From Capra hircus (Eukaryota > Chordata > Mammalia > Artiodactyla > Bovidae): a DNA stretch of 64,000 nt. The stretch spans positions 58,485,362 through 58,549,361 of the forward strand of contig NC_030826.1 of the NCBI RefSeq assembly GCF_001704415.2, written 5' to 3'. Below, one piece after another: positions 33,575-44,379 of the stretch (position 1 is the stretch's first letter; each line of letters begins with the position of its first letter). The notes below the pieces were generated by a model. It saw only the letters and a list, made by a program, of their open reading frames with translations. It did not search any database and had not been told where the DNA came from. The translations under genes were made by a program, and so were the position numbers.

Positions 33575-33790
33575 CAGCTAAAGACCTGGGCAACAATTTA
33601 AACTCTTTATGCCTGGATTGTTTGACCTCCCAGATGGGGAATAATAGTAATAATAATGATCCATTCCTCGTGAAGTTGTTATGATGATTGAAAGCTTCAT
33701 AGCGTAGCATGCGGTGCATAGTAAATACTTATTATAAGCAAAGTCTTTATTATTATTAGTGTTAGCAGCAGTAGTAATAGCCATATTACC
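33575..33790 (+). mobile_element. MIR SINE
   Basis: Sense MIR order: 'cccagatggggaataatag', 'gaagttgttatgatgattga', 'ggtgcatagtaaatactta', then 'ttattattatta'. One of the clearer MIR copies in the window. Confidence 0.72.
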
Positions 33791-33799
33791 TGGCATTTC

Positions 33800-34865
33800 T
33801 CAGGAATAATTAACCATTGTTACATGAAGTTTAATAGAAAATAAAACTTTGGAGTTGTAATAATTTTTATATGATTTTAATCATTTATTCGCAGCTGTGA
33901 TCATTTTAACTTGGTGATAAAGTTTCTGTACATGTTTGTCATTCTACTTAAGGAACATATGAAAAATTATTCCTGCTGCTAGATTCCCTGGAGCATATGA
34001 AGCCAACTCGCCTGTTTGAGAAGCGGTTCTATCACAAATCCTGGTCTTAAATTTGAAACATCTGCCTTTTACTCATTAATGTTTAAGAGAGAACTAATGG
34101 TCTCTTTACTTTCTAACGTCTATGCTTGCAGGAGAGAATCAGAGGAAGCGAGTCGCAGGGAAAAATATTGATTCCCCTTCAGCAAACTCTGCTGAAATGC
34201 ACTGTTGTAGGCCTTGTTATTTTTGAGTGTCTGGATTTTCTTTATGAATTCATTAAAAAATATTTTAGCGGCTCTGGTGGCCCAGTGTCTCATTCCAACA
34301 AAAACTTACCACTGGAAAGCACATACCATTTGGCTCACCTTTTCATTTCATGGCTTAATAATAATGACAAATTACAGGTGCTGAAATGATGTTAGATCCC
34401 GTGGCATAACTGATTTAGGGCCCATATTATTATTCTTCCCTCCAGGACTTCTTAATATGCATGGCATCTCTCTCCCGATTGGTAGTTAATGTCTCACACG
34501 CTGGAATTCAGTTTCCATAAACTGAACGTGATATTACCTCTCTTAATTGGTAGTAACAGGGGCCTGTCATTATATCTCATTTTCAACTTTTCTGTGAGAG
34601 TAACGTCTATATTGTTGGGTTTTCGAGTGATACTTGTGGTAAGACTTAACTGCCCCTAAGAGAGGTTGTCTCTGCTAATCTATATTCTTGATTCTCTAAT
34701 GTCCTCAGAATCTCTTGATTCTTGTCAAAACATTGTTTTTTTCATATCTTGTCGTGTGTTTGAAACATGTGAGAACCGCACTGTGAAATACTATCCAGTT
34801 TTTAAAAATATTATTTTCCAATTTTTAAGCATGTACAAATCGAGATCGCACACATACGTGTTAAT
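33800..34865. other. Unclassified, AT-rich, mostly unique
   Basis: No repeat named. 34480-34640 has even composition and 'cttaattggtagtaacagg'-type words, possibly conserved non-coding DNA. Confidence 0.35.
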
Positions 34866-34869
34866 CTAC

Positions 34870-35360
34870 AATACTTGTGTTTCTCTTTCTGACTCACTTC
34901 TTTCTGTATGGCAGTCTCTAGATCCATCCACATTTCTCCAGTGACCCAATTTCATCCCTTTTTTTGGCTAATATTCCACTGTGTATATACACCACGTCTT
35001 CTTTATCCGTTCATCTGTCTATCGACATTTAGTAGTCAAGAACCCGCCTGTCATTGCCGGAGACAGAAGAGACCTGGGTTTGATCCCTGAGTCAGGAAGA
35101 TCCCCTGGAGAAAGAATTGGCCACCCACTCCAGTATTCCTGCCTGGGAAATCCCATGGACAGAGGAGCCTGGCGGGCTACTGTCCACAGGGTCGCAAGGG
35201 GTCAGATGTGACTGAAGTCACTTGGCACGCGTGCAAGTTGCTTCCATGGCCAGGCTATTGGAAATAGTGCTGTAGTGAACACTGGGGGTGTGCGTGTGTG
35301 TGTGTTTACAGCAGAAACTAACAAAACGTTGTGAAGGAACTCTACCCCAATACAATTTTT
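34870..35360 (+). mobile_element. L1 insertion with inverted 5' segment
   Basis: 34870-35290 is antisense L1 ORF2-tail sequence ('gtatggcagtctctagatcc', 'aatattccactgtgtatata', 'gttgcttccatggccaggct'). From 35300 the sequence switches to sense 3' terminus ('gcagaaactaacaaaacg', 'taccccaatacaattttt'). The opposed halves fit a 5' inversion. A Bov-tA lies in the left half. Confidence 0.55.
35034..35230 (+). mobile_element. Bov-tA SINE nested in inverted L1 segment
   Basis: A degraded head ('agtcaagaacccgcctgtc'), the B-box 'gggtttgatccc' and the body through 'gcaaggggtcagatgtgac'. Confidence 0.86.
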
Positions 35361-36177
35361 AATTTAAAAAGTCAAGACTACTCTCTCTAAACCTAGAGAA
35401 AAGTGGAAAAGTATATTCTGAAGCATGCAATTGAAGGTGACTCATATATGTTTAAAAAAGTGTATAGCAATGCATTGTATTAATCTTATTTATTGTGACC
35501 CAGGTAGACTCACTTGCCGAGTTCTCATAGCTTTGCTATAGCTTTTCTTTGGAAGGTCTGTGTATATGGGTCATGTCATTAGTGAACAGAGCACTACTTC
35601 ACCAATCATTGTGCCTTCCCCGCACCCCCACTCCCACCTCGTCATACTGCACTGCTTAGGAATTCCAGTACAGTGTTGAATGGAAAGCTTTGCATTGTTC
35701 CTGATTTTAAGTAGCAAGTATTCAGTCTTTTACCAGTAAGTCTGATATTAGCTGAAGATTTATTTTTGTTGATAAAAATAACAAAGTTGAAAATCCCCTT
35801 TGTTCCTAATTTACTGAGGATGTTTGTAACAAATGAGTGTTCAATGTTGTTATTTTCTGCATCTATTGAGATGGTCATATGGTTTTTCTCTTTTGTTCTG
35901 TTAATGTTGTGAATTACCTCCACTGATTTTTGAAAGTTAGACTAATTTTATATTTTTGGAATAAAATCTACTTGATGATATACCATGAAGTTTACATATT
36001 TCTAAAATTAAATATTCTTAAAATTTTGTTTGGAACTCTGAGGGATATTGATTCTTTTTTGTAATATTCTTTTATTGTTTTGTTATCAGTGAAATACTTG
36101 CCTTAAATAATGTGTTGGAAAATGTTTATTTTTTCTTCCTGAAATTTATGCATGGTATTTGTCTTCCTTTTCTTTTA

Positions 36178-36480
36178 AATTTTTATTTGAAAGACAATTA
36201 GTTTACTATGATATGTTGGTTTCAGCCATACAACAACGTGAAAAATGGTACTGATGAACCTATTTGCAGGGCAGGAAGAGAGACACAGAGAAGGGACTTG
36301 ACACAGTGGGAGAAGGAGAGGGTGGGACAAATTTAGAGAGTGGCATGGACTTATATACGTTACCGTGTGTAAAATAGATAGCAAGGAGGAAGCTGCTGCA
36401 TACATAGGGAGCTCAGCTCAGCGCTCTGCGATGACCTAGAGGGGTGGGACAGGGAGGGTGGCAGGGAGGTTCTCATATTC
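36178..36480 (-). mobile_element. Ruminant L1 3' end with 5' inversion, nested in L1M
   Basis: 36178-36245 is antisense L1 terminus ('gacaattagtttactatga', 'ggtttcagccatacaacaac'). 36246-36480 is L1 3'UTR in sense orientation ('ctgatgaacctatttgcagg', 'gagctcagctcagcgctctg', 'gatgacctagaggggtggga'). Read from the minus strand this is an inverted 5' part followed by the normal 3' end. The older L1M resumes right after. Confidence 0.6.
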
Positions 36481-37375
36481 TAAAACAGTAACCAGTAAAG
36501 CCATATGGGTCTGGGAGTTTTGTTTTGTTTTTATTTTTTTTGATGGGGGAGAGATGCTTAATTGCACATTCAGTTTATTTAATGAATAGAGGGCAAAGGG
36601 CTGTTTAGATGGTTAATTTCTTCTGGTGTCAGTTTTGGCAAATTTCTTTTTCAAAGTATTTATCCATTACATCTAGATTTTCGAATTTAACATAATTATT
36701 AGCATAATTGTTAGCATAATTATTCATAATATTCCTATATTAGCCTTTAGTTTCTGAAAAGTATATATTATTCCTGAATTTTATGATCTTTAGTGAGAGG
36801 TTTGTCAGTTTTATTCATTTTTAAAAAATAACTAGCTATGGTTTCATTGAATTTTTAAATTATTTCTGTATTTTCTATTTCACTGTTTCCTGGTTTCATC
36901 TTTATCATTTTCTTTCTTTTATTTATTTTGGATTTAATTTTCTCTCCTCCTCTTCCCTCAGTTTGTAAGATGGAAGCTTGTATTGTTGATTTTGGACTTT
37001 CTATTAATAAAAACACTTAAATCCGCATGTTTCATTTAATATTCCTTTAGCTGTATCTTACAAATTTTGATATGCTTTGTTTTCGTTTTTATTCAGTTAG
37101 AGATATTTGCTATACTCTATGATTTTTTTCTTCATGAATTATTTATCTTCTTTAATTTCCAAATAGTTGTTATTTTGTAATTTAATTCATCAGTCTGAGA
37201 ACATGTTCTGCTTGATTTCAATCCTTGCTAATTTGTTGATATTTATTTTATAGCCAACATATGCTCTATAGTGGTAAACAACCCATGTGTACTTGGAAAG
37301 AGTTTGTACTCTGTGAATCTGGCATCTGTTTTTCTATAGATATAAACTAAATTGGTTGATAGTTACGTCAACCAT

Positions 37376-37556
37376 GATTCCCTGGGTAGCTCGGATGGTA
37401 AAGAGTCTGCCTGGGTTTGATCCCTGGTTTGGGAAGATCCCCTGGAGGAGGAAATGGCAACCCACTCCAGTATTCTTGTCTGGAAAATCCCATGGACAGA
37501 GGAGTCTGGTGTGCTAGAGTCCATGGGGCGCAAAAAGTCAGAAGTGACGGAGCAAC
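37376..37556 (+). mobile_element. Bov-tA SINE nested in L1M
   Basis: The head 'attccctgggtagctcggat' has lost part of the tRNA region ('tctgcctgggtttgatccc' is joined directly). The body runs to 'gaagtgacggagcaactg'. Possible short TSD 'gtcaacca'/'gttaacca'. Confidence 0.86.
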
Positions 37557-37684
37557 TGTTAACCAGCTGAATTTTTACTTATATATTCTACCAAGTATTA
37601 AGATGGAAACACTGAAATATTTAACTGTAATTCTGCACTTCTCTCTTTCTCTCTTCTAGAAGTTTTTCCTTAAGTGTTTCGACA

Positions 37685-37950
37685 GTTGAACATTAGACAT
37701 CTCAATTTCTGTCTGCGATTGTGGTAGACGCTCTGGTAGAACATTATCTATAGGTTCCAGCCGCTTCTGGAATTAGAGTCCTCCCAACGGGGGATGAATG
37801 AGGAGGGAGCAGGGTATGGGATCAAACAGTCCGTGGAAAAGTCAGACGGGAGGCAGCTATCATGAATGCTTCCGTATTCTCTGCATAAACTGCTAGCGTA
37901 AAGGGAGGATGGATGATTTTATAAAGAGGATGTACCTCCAAGCAGGGCCT
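37685..37950. other. Unclassified sequence
   Basis: Nothing recognised. Confidence 0.4.
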
Positions 37951-37954
37951 TTAT

Positions 37955-38075
37955 TTTTAAAATTTGTTAATTTTTAATTGAAGGATAATTGCTTTACAAC
38001 ACTGTGTTGGTTTCTGCCTCAACATGAATCAGCCATAGGTATAAGTAGGTCCCCTCCCTCTTGAACCTCCAGGCA
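37955..38075 (-). mobile_element. Ruminant L1 3' end, antisense
   Basis: 'tttttaattgaaggataatt', 'gctttacaacactgtgttgg' and 'caacatgaatcagccatagg' are the antisense L1 terminus. Confidence 0.8.
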
Positions 38076-38317
38076 GGGTCTTTAGTCAAATACATCAGAG
38101 GATTAGCAGAGGACTTTGACTGTAGGCACAGAGAGTGGAGTGCTAACTCTCAGAGCAACTGTCTAGAGAAAGGAGCAGACATCAGAGCAGAAGGCCCCCG
38201 TTGGATGGTGCGTCTGTGCAGGCAGGCATCCCGAGAGCACTGAAGCACGGATGCCCAGGACCATTGACTTATAACATCAGGTATCAGGTCAGACACGTGC
38301 AGACTGATCTGGACAGT

Positions 38318-38880
38318 AGATGGAATATGATGAAAGGGGCACTAAACTTTGATTCAAGCAACCTCGAGCTCAAAATTCGCTTCTTTGTCTTATTTGTTGT
38401 TGTTCAGGCGCTCAGTCATGTCCACTTCTTTGCAACCCCATGGACTGCAACATGCCAGTCTTCCCTGCCCTTCACTATCTCCCTGAGCTTGCTCAAACTC
38501 ATGTCCATCGAGTCGGTGATGCCATCCAACCCTCTCATCCTCTGCCACCCCCTTCTCCTCCTGCCCTCAATCTCTCCCAGCATCAGGGTCTTTTCCAATG
38601 AGTTGGCTCCTCTCATCAGGTAGTCAAAGTATGAGAGCTTCAGCTTCAGCGTCAGTTCTTCCAATGAATATTTGGCGTTGATTTCCTTTAGGATTGAGAG
38701 AACATATTTTGTGCTTTCTGATCTTGAAGAGGTACTTGACCTTTCTATGCCTGGTTGCTCATTTTAAAAACCGAGACAATGTCTGTTTCATAAGGTGGTT
38801 AGAGGGAGGATGTCATGAGATTTAACTACAAAACTTGCAGCCCAGCCCACAGTAGGGTTTCTACAAATGCTCGATTTCTT
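38318..38880 (+). mobile_element. MIR SINE split by a BovB fragment
   Basis: The left part 38318-38396 ('gactaaactttgattcaag'-type start, 'ctcaaaattcgcttctttgt') and right part 38695-38880 ('gaggtacttgacctttctat', 'gcctggttgctcattttaa', 'cacagtagggtttctacaa') join into one MIR when the BovB is removed. Confidence 0.6.
38397..38694 (-). mobile_element. BovB 3' fragment, 5'-truncated
   Basis: Antisense 3' BovB from 'caggcgctcagtcatgtcc' to 'gatttcctttaggattgag', preceded by 'ttgttgttg', the complement of the A-rich tail. It lies inside the MIR. Confidence 0.88.
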
Positions 38881-38884
38881 TCTT

Positions 38885-39257
38885 GCTGTGGGAAGCTAGA
38901 TCCAGGATGAATGGAGAAAAGGAGAGCAGGCAGCTTCGAGGCGTTTATGTTGAGTTGAAAGAAGTTATTTAAAAAACAGTGCTGTTTTACTCTCAGGCGC
39001 CTCTAATGTTTGAAACCTGCAGATCTTGACAAAACCTCTCCTCCGTGGTGGAAAAGTGAAACCCTACTGCCAAGAGAAGGTTGTGTGGTTTTCAGGCGAA
39101 TGCCACCCGCCGCTTCTCTCGGCCGTGGCCCTGTTGAAAGACACCTCTAAGAGCTCCTGGGCTCCCTTACTCATCACACCACCATTCTTTCTGGGGGTGA
39201 GAGGTGCTCTCAAGTATTCCTAGATCCCCAGACTGCAGCGTGGCTTTCTGTTCTCTT
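38885..39257. other. Unclassified sequence
   Basis: No named repeat or exon. Confidence 0.4.
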
Positions 39258-39269
39258 AATTCCTTCTTT

Positions 39270-39492
39270 GGGGGCTTCCCTGGTGGCTCAGGGGTAAGAA
39301 TCTGCCTGCCAGCGCGGGAGGTGTGGGCTCGATTCCTGGTCCGGGAGGATCCTCTGGAGGAGGGCATGGCAACGCAGTCCAGTACTCTTGCCTAGAGAAT
39401 CTCATGGACAGAGGAGCCTGGTGGGCTACAGTCCATGGGGTCACAGAGAGTCAGATACAACTTAGTGACTGAAACAACAAGCAACAACAGCA
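39270..39492 (+). mobile_element. Bov-tA SINE with 12-bp TSD
   Basis: A complete element from 'gggggcttccctggtggctc' to 'caacaagcaacaacagca'. Perfect TSD 'aattccttcttt' at 39258-39269 and 39493-39504. Confidence 0.94.
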
Positions 39493-39504
39493 AATTCCTT
39501 CTTT

Positions 39505-41265
39505 CACCTATTTTGCTAGAAATTCTTATTTAGTTACGTCGACTGTTAGAAACTCTATTTATAACCATTTTCCCCTAATTATCTTATTAGGTGACAGTCA
39601 CCGTCATGTATCTCATTACATGCACCAGATACTCATGCTTTTGGTCTATCACCTTGCAACTCTAGCTTTCCTTCCTTGTCCGCCCTCCTTTGTGGCCCCC
39701 ATCTCGCAGCCATCTGCTTTCTGCAAATCAGGAGCGACAGCTCGTTTCTTGCAGCAGTCCTTCCCCACCCTTCCCCGTCCCTGCACAGCTGTGCTTAAGT
39801 CGCCTTTATTTCGCCGTTTTGCTGCCAAAGCTGATAGCGATCAAAACGGATAAATCCTGAAGTGCCTCCATTAACCAATCAGGGGTTGTCACTGCTGTCA
39901 ACCTGCCCTGAGAGAGGCCACTTTTGGTAGCTTAGAATTCCTGTGTATCTGTCCATTGGGGATAGATCTGTTTAGCCTGTTTAAAAAAAAAAAAAAAAAA
40001 AAAAGCTAGTTTTCACTCTGCAGTTAGTTGCAGAAATTAGTTCTAGGAGCTCAGGAAAGCTGCTCGGTGCTGCTTTCAAAATTTAAAACAGGTTTGGTCA
40101 TTTTCTCGTTGCTTCTTGTTCTAGAAAGTGGTTACACTCACTTGTCTAAAACTGAATGAAGAAGAAGAAACAAGGCTTGAAATTTCACACTGGGAGACAA
40201 TCAGAGAAACCAGGAGAGAATCTGTAGTGATCTGAACGCATCGAGAGGCAGCAGTGAGTGACGCGTGTTGCTGGCTGAGAGTCTGTGCTGCTCAAAGGCA
40301 CACAGTTTGACATTTAAATTGCAGGCAGCCCAGGGTCTATTCCAGGAGCTGCCCATGGTTGAGCACAGTTCTGATCACTTGCTTGAGGGGTGCGGTGGGG
40401 AGAAAGAGAGAGAGAGAGAAAGAGAAAAAGAAAAAAAAGAGAAAAATCAGATTGTTCTCGGAAATCATGTTTAATGTAGAAATCTGGTTAATATTAAAAT
40501 GCAATCTGCAGTTTTCAAGTATTCTATTCCTCAAGGAAAATATTTCCTGTTCAAGGGGCAGGAGCAGTAAGCAGTCTCTTATTACATCACTTCCTATGTC
40601 AGGCCCACTAGCATTCACAATGTATTACCGTATTGATAATGCTAATTTCGGGATGGTGCCTTCCCCCCACCTCCACCCCCTTTGGTTAAAGGATCTGGGC
40701 AAAATTCCAATCATATGGATCAATTTAGCTTTAGACGGCGCAGGCCAGGCTGATATTTCATGCACGATGGAGAATATAGTTCTCCCACATGTTCAGGAAT
40801 AGTAGTCTGTGTGTCCTCTCTCCTCATGGCATAGCTTTCTGTTTCCAAATGTTTCCCAAGAGAGCCAGCCATCTCATGGGTTTTAGCAGAGAAAACGTCA
40901 GCCACTTCAGGAAGGGGAGCCCACTCTTTCTCTACACACAAGCAGCCTGCCTGCAGTCTTTGAATCACCGGGGAGTTGGGAATTGATTTCTGGAGCTCCG
41001 CTTTGTGCAGATCAACGTGGTATTTTCCTTGTAAGCTTGGCTGGCTACATTGCAGCTCCTCTCATCACCAGGAGGACATGTGGATGTAACCGCTGGTATT
41101 TATCCTCTCTTTACCCAGGTTTTTTTCCCGCAATGCCTTAAGCTTGAAAACTGATGATTTATGAGAATGAAGTCTTTTCAAATATCTGTCTCCCACTTAG
41201 TTACTCAGCCTTCTTGAATATTCTTGAAGGAAAACAACAGAAAGCCATGTTTGGGGAGACTAACG
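39505..41265. other. Mostly unique sequence with poly(A) and GA-rich tracts
   Basis: A poly(A) tract at about 39981-40003 and a GA-rich run at 40401-40446 are the only simple features. 40450-40990 is even in composition with no repeat signature (candidate conserved non-coding DNA). The 147-residue frame 40359-40802 starts in the GA run and has no domain. Confidence 0.4.
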
Positions 41266-41269
41266 TGAT

Positions 41270-41450
41270 GGTAAAGACAGCTAACACATGTAATACATGT
41301 TGGCCACTTTTTAGGCATCATCTCAGGTGATCTGTCACTTAACTCTTTGGGGTAGTAATTATCCTTATTTAGCTGTCTAATGGAGACTAAGAGAGACTTA
41401 GCTATGTGGAGAAAGAGGCATAAGAGTAAGAGCGGGACTCGAAGGGAGAG
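41270..41450 (-). mobile_element. MIR SINE, antisense
   Basis: 'gcatcatctcaggtgatctg', 'actctttggggtagtaatta', 'ccttatttagctgtctaatg' and 'gagcgggactcgaag' follow the MIR reverse complement. Confidence 0.65.
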
Positions 41451-41454
41451 GAAG

Positions 41455-42375
41455 ATTTTAGCAGGCAGGAGAGACAGAGAAGGAAAGAGAATGTCAGAGT
41501 GTGTTTGGCTGGGGGCGGTTTTCTCAAATAAGGAGACAGGATAGCAAATGTCAGCAAGGTGTGAAAATTTTTGGTGGAACAAAGATACTCATTTTCTTAG
41601 GTCTCGTTAACTCTCCTGGGAATTTATCTCGACTAAACAGTTTTAACAAAATCCAAAAGCAGTTTGGGTAGATGCATATGATATGATTACAACACATTCC
41701 ACAACAGATCAGCTGAAAGGCGAGCACAGGCTCATTGAGAAGATAAATGGTTTAAATGTTTCAAACCATCTGAATCCTAATAACACGATGATGGTGGTGG
41801 TGGTGGTGGTGCAAACAACTTATTGCCGCGTGCCAGGACTGAGCAGCAAAGGGCAAGCCTGGCCACACTGTTGTCTCACCCAGTGCATTAATGGGTAATG
41901 ACCGTTCAGAAATGTGACATAGTTGTGACGATTAAAATCAGAATATTCAATGGTAGGTCAAATACACGTACAGAAGGATAGGGAGATTACATGCAAAAAA
42001 GGAAACGATGAATTCTGAGGTGTGCCATGACTGCTCATATTTTTCCAAAATAGTTACAAATACTCAATAGAAAGTATATTTTTAATTCGAAAAATTGCTT
42101 ATTAGGTTTGGAGACTCGATCAGCGTGATTGGAGCAATGAGGGAGTGGAAGCTAGAGAAAATGAGGCATTCAGTTGCACACCAGAGAGACCTTTGACTGT
42201 GACGAATGAGGAGATTCTGGTCCACACTGTAAAGGAGAGGAATGGGTAGGTTTTGGTACCGAGCAGTTGTAGACAGAATGTGAGGCCCCGCAAGGCAGGG
42301 TCTACCTCATTCCAAACCATCAGGATTCGGTGGTAAAAGCCAAAGAAGGAAACCCTGCCTGAAAACTCAGGGCTT
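41455..42375. other. Unclassified sequence with a short (GGT) tract
   Basis: A trinucleotide tract 'gatggtggtggtggtggtgg' near 41788 is the only simple repeat. Nothing else recognised. Confidence 0.4.
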
Positions 42376-42379
42376 GACT

Positions 42380-42585
42380 TCTCCCCGGAGAGGGATGGGC
42401 GTGCTGTTTTCCGGACGCACCCGGGTCCTCAGACAGCACCCGCTCCCGGTGAAGCCGAGCCTGCTGAAGGGCTATCAGCAGCACGCGCCCTTCCGAGCTG
42501 CAGGGAGCCCGCGGGGCAGCAGGCCTTCGCCGCGCTCCCAGGCCCTCGAAACGGTTCCACGTGGGCGGACGCGCGCTGTTGATTT
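42380..42585. other. CpG-rich patch
   Basis: About 200 bases of high GC with many CpGs ('ttttccggacgcacccgg', 'gcacgcgcccttccgagc', 'gcggacgcgcgctg') in AT-rich surroundings. A 71-residue plus frame (42374-42589) covers it and ends just past its edge, but I recognise no protein. It may be a small CpG island, a remnant exon or a retrocopy piece. Confidence 0.5.
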
Positions 42586-42720
42586 TTAAATTATACCTTA
42601 GCAGAAAGAATGTAAAACAAATGAATTAGGACAATTTTAAAAAGAGCCAGCTAGCTGCCTCATTCCATTGAACGCTTCCTTCTCAAGAGAGGGCAAAAGC
42701 AAGAGGGAGGAGAGAGAGAG

Positions 42721-42740
42721 GAAAAAAAAAAAAAAAAAAA
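42721..42740 (+). repeat. Poly(A) tract after GA-rich run
   Basis: An A homopolymer preceded by 'ggaggagagagagagg'. Not clearly the tail of a named element. Confidence 0.9.
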
Positions 42741-42809
42741 CCACCCCTGTCTCCACATATCAGGTGTTTCCCAGTTTTAATAAAGAATCTGCTCTTCTAT
42801 TTGGGGCTT

Positions 42810-42828
42810 TAAAAAAAAAAAAAAAAAA
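42810..42828 (+). repeat. Poly(A) tract
   Basis: An A homopolymer after 'tttggggcttt'. No retroelement body recognised upstream. Confidence 0.9.
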
Positions 42829-42829
42829 C

Positions 42830-43306
42830 TTGACCAGAGTGTTTCACTTTGTCCTTTGAAATCATACTCAGGCAAATTTAGCTTAACTTAGCATGTCTAG
42901 CCCAAGGGAGAAAGATGGTGATTATATTCTAATTCTTGAATACTGTCTCCATGTATAAAAGTCAGGTAACTACTTATTGAAGCAATAACCAGGCTCTGAT
43001 CTCCCAGCTTGTGACAAATAATGGGAGAATGCCTGCATCAAGGAAGCACAATTAGTATTTTTTTTTCCTGCTGCGACTGACTCTTTTTACTCCAATTTCC
43101 AAATCAATAGTTGGTTCAGATAAACACTTCTGATATGACAACCGTCATTAGTGGCCATAAACCGAATTCTGTCGCAATTATTTAAGTCTCCTTTGATTTC
43201 TGTATTTACAATCAAGAGGGGTGAGCTTTGAAAAGAAAAGGGGTAGGCTAAATTTGCTAAGGAGGGCGTGATGCCAAGGACTGACAGCATACTTTAGATA
43301 CGTCCC
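42830..43306. other. Unclassified sequence
   Basis: Nothing recognised. Confidence 0.4.
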
Positions 43307-43316
43307 TGGCTGTTCT

Positions 43317-43539
43317 GGGCTTCGCAGGTGGCTCTCTGGGTCAAGAACCTGCCTGCAGTGCCGGGGATGCGAGTGACGCAGGTTCGATCCCTGGCTTCAG
43401 AAGGTCCCCTGGAGGAGGGCGTGGTGAGCAACTCCAATTGCCTCGAGAATTCCCATGGACAGAGGACTCTGGCAGGCTACAGTCCATAGAGTGGCAAAGA
43501 CTCAGACATGACTGAAGCAACTGAGCATGCATGCATACA
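43317..43539 (+). mobile_element. Bov-tA SINE with 10-bp TSD
   Basis: The head 'gggcttcgcaggtggctctc', the intact B-box 'ggttcgatccc' and a tail ending 'gcatgcatgcataca'. Perfect TSD 'tggctgttct' at 43307-43316 and 43540-43549. Confidence 0.93.
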
Positions 43540-43549
43540 TGGCTGTTCT

Positions 43550-43896
43550 AAGTGAACAAAACTCGTGGGGCTCTGTCGATTTATCTCCTGTAGAATTCTG
43601 GCGACACTGGCAAGTAAGCAAACTGACAAATTAGTATGCGTTAAAAAAAAAAAAAAGGGAAGTGAGAAGGACACCTGAAGACTGAAAACAGACACGCATT
43701 CGGAAGTCCCCTTTGAATTCTTCAAGCTATATGACTGTGTGCATTCAGATGATAAACTCTAGGGCTGATGTGAAAAGATGAGTTTTAAGCTCCCAGAAGA
43801 ATTAAGAATTTTCTTCTGGAAAAGTGGCTGAACTTTTAAAATAGGACCATAGGGCAGACACAAACGTAGCTGGTCTTCATCATGACCTTTAATTGA
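43550..43896. other. Unclassified sequence
   Basis: An A-run near 43643; otherwise nothing recognised. Confidence 0.4.
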
Positions 43897-43898
43897 TA

Positions 43899-44372
43899 GT
43901 CATACCTCACTTTCTTGTACTTTGCAGACATTGCATCTTTTTCTCTTTTTTTATTACAAATTGATGGTTTCTGGTAACCCTGAGTCGAGAATGTCTATTG
44001 GCACCATTTTTCCAAGTGTTTGCTCACCTCATGTTTCTGTCATATTTTGTTAATTTCTCACAGTATCTCAAACTTTTCATTATTATTCGGTCTGTGATGG
44101 CGATCTGTGATCAGTGACCTTTGATGTTTCAACTACGACTCACTGAGGGCTCAGCTGATGGTCATTGTTTTCAGCAGATACTTTTAAATTAAGGAATGTA
44201 TGTTCTTTAAGACATGATGCTGCTGTGCACTTCATAGCTCTCACACAGTACAAACAGCTTTGTATGCACCGGGGGAACAAAACAAAACAGATTTCCCAGG
44301 ACTTGCTTTATCGCAATATCTGCTTTATTTCAGTGATCTGGAGCCAAACTCGAAATACCTACAAGGTCCGTC
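43899..44372 (+). mobile_element. Internally deleted Tigger (pogo-type) transposon
   Basis: A TA dinucleotide flanks both ends (43897-43898, 44373-44374). The left end 'gtcatacctcac' and right end 'tacaaggtccgtc' are degraded terminal inverted repeats. Left-end words match the copy at 19311 ('gatctgtgatcagtgacctttg'-type). The right part has 'gctttatcgcaatatctgct' and 'gatctggagccaaactcg'. At ~474 bases, with no transposase, it is a non-autonomous deletion derivative. Confidence 0.75.
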
Positions 44373-44379
44373 TATGATG

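Larger units (their letters stand above)
35500..37680 (-). mobile_element. Old L1M ORF2, antisense, multiply interrupted
   Basis: Long antisense ORF2 in order: 'ggaattccagtacagtgttg' near 35660, 'tctattgagatggtcatatg' near 35862, 'gtaaagccatatgggtctgg' near 36495, 'gaggtttgtcagttttattc' near 36797, 'acaaattttgatatgctttg' near 37060, 'aattggttgatagttacgtc' near 37352. Stops and indels are everywhere. A young L1 tail (36178-36480) and a Bov-tA (37376-37556) sit inside it. Confidence 0.75.

Noticed and set aside
39981..40003. Processed pseudogene tail at the poly(A) tract
   Set aside because: No recognisable mRNA-like body or TSD upstream of the A-run.
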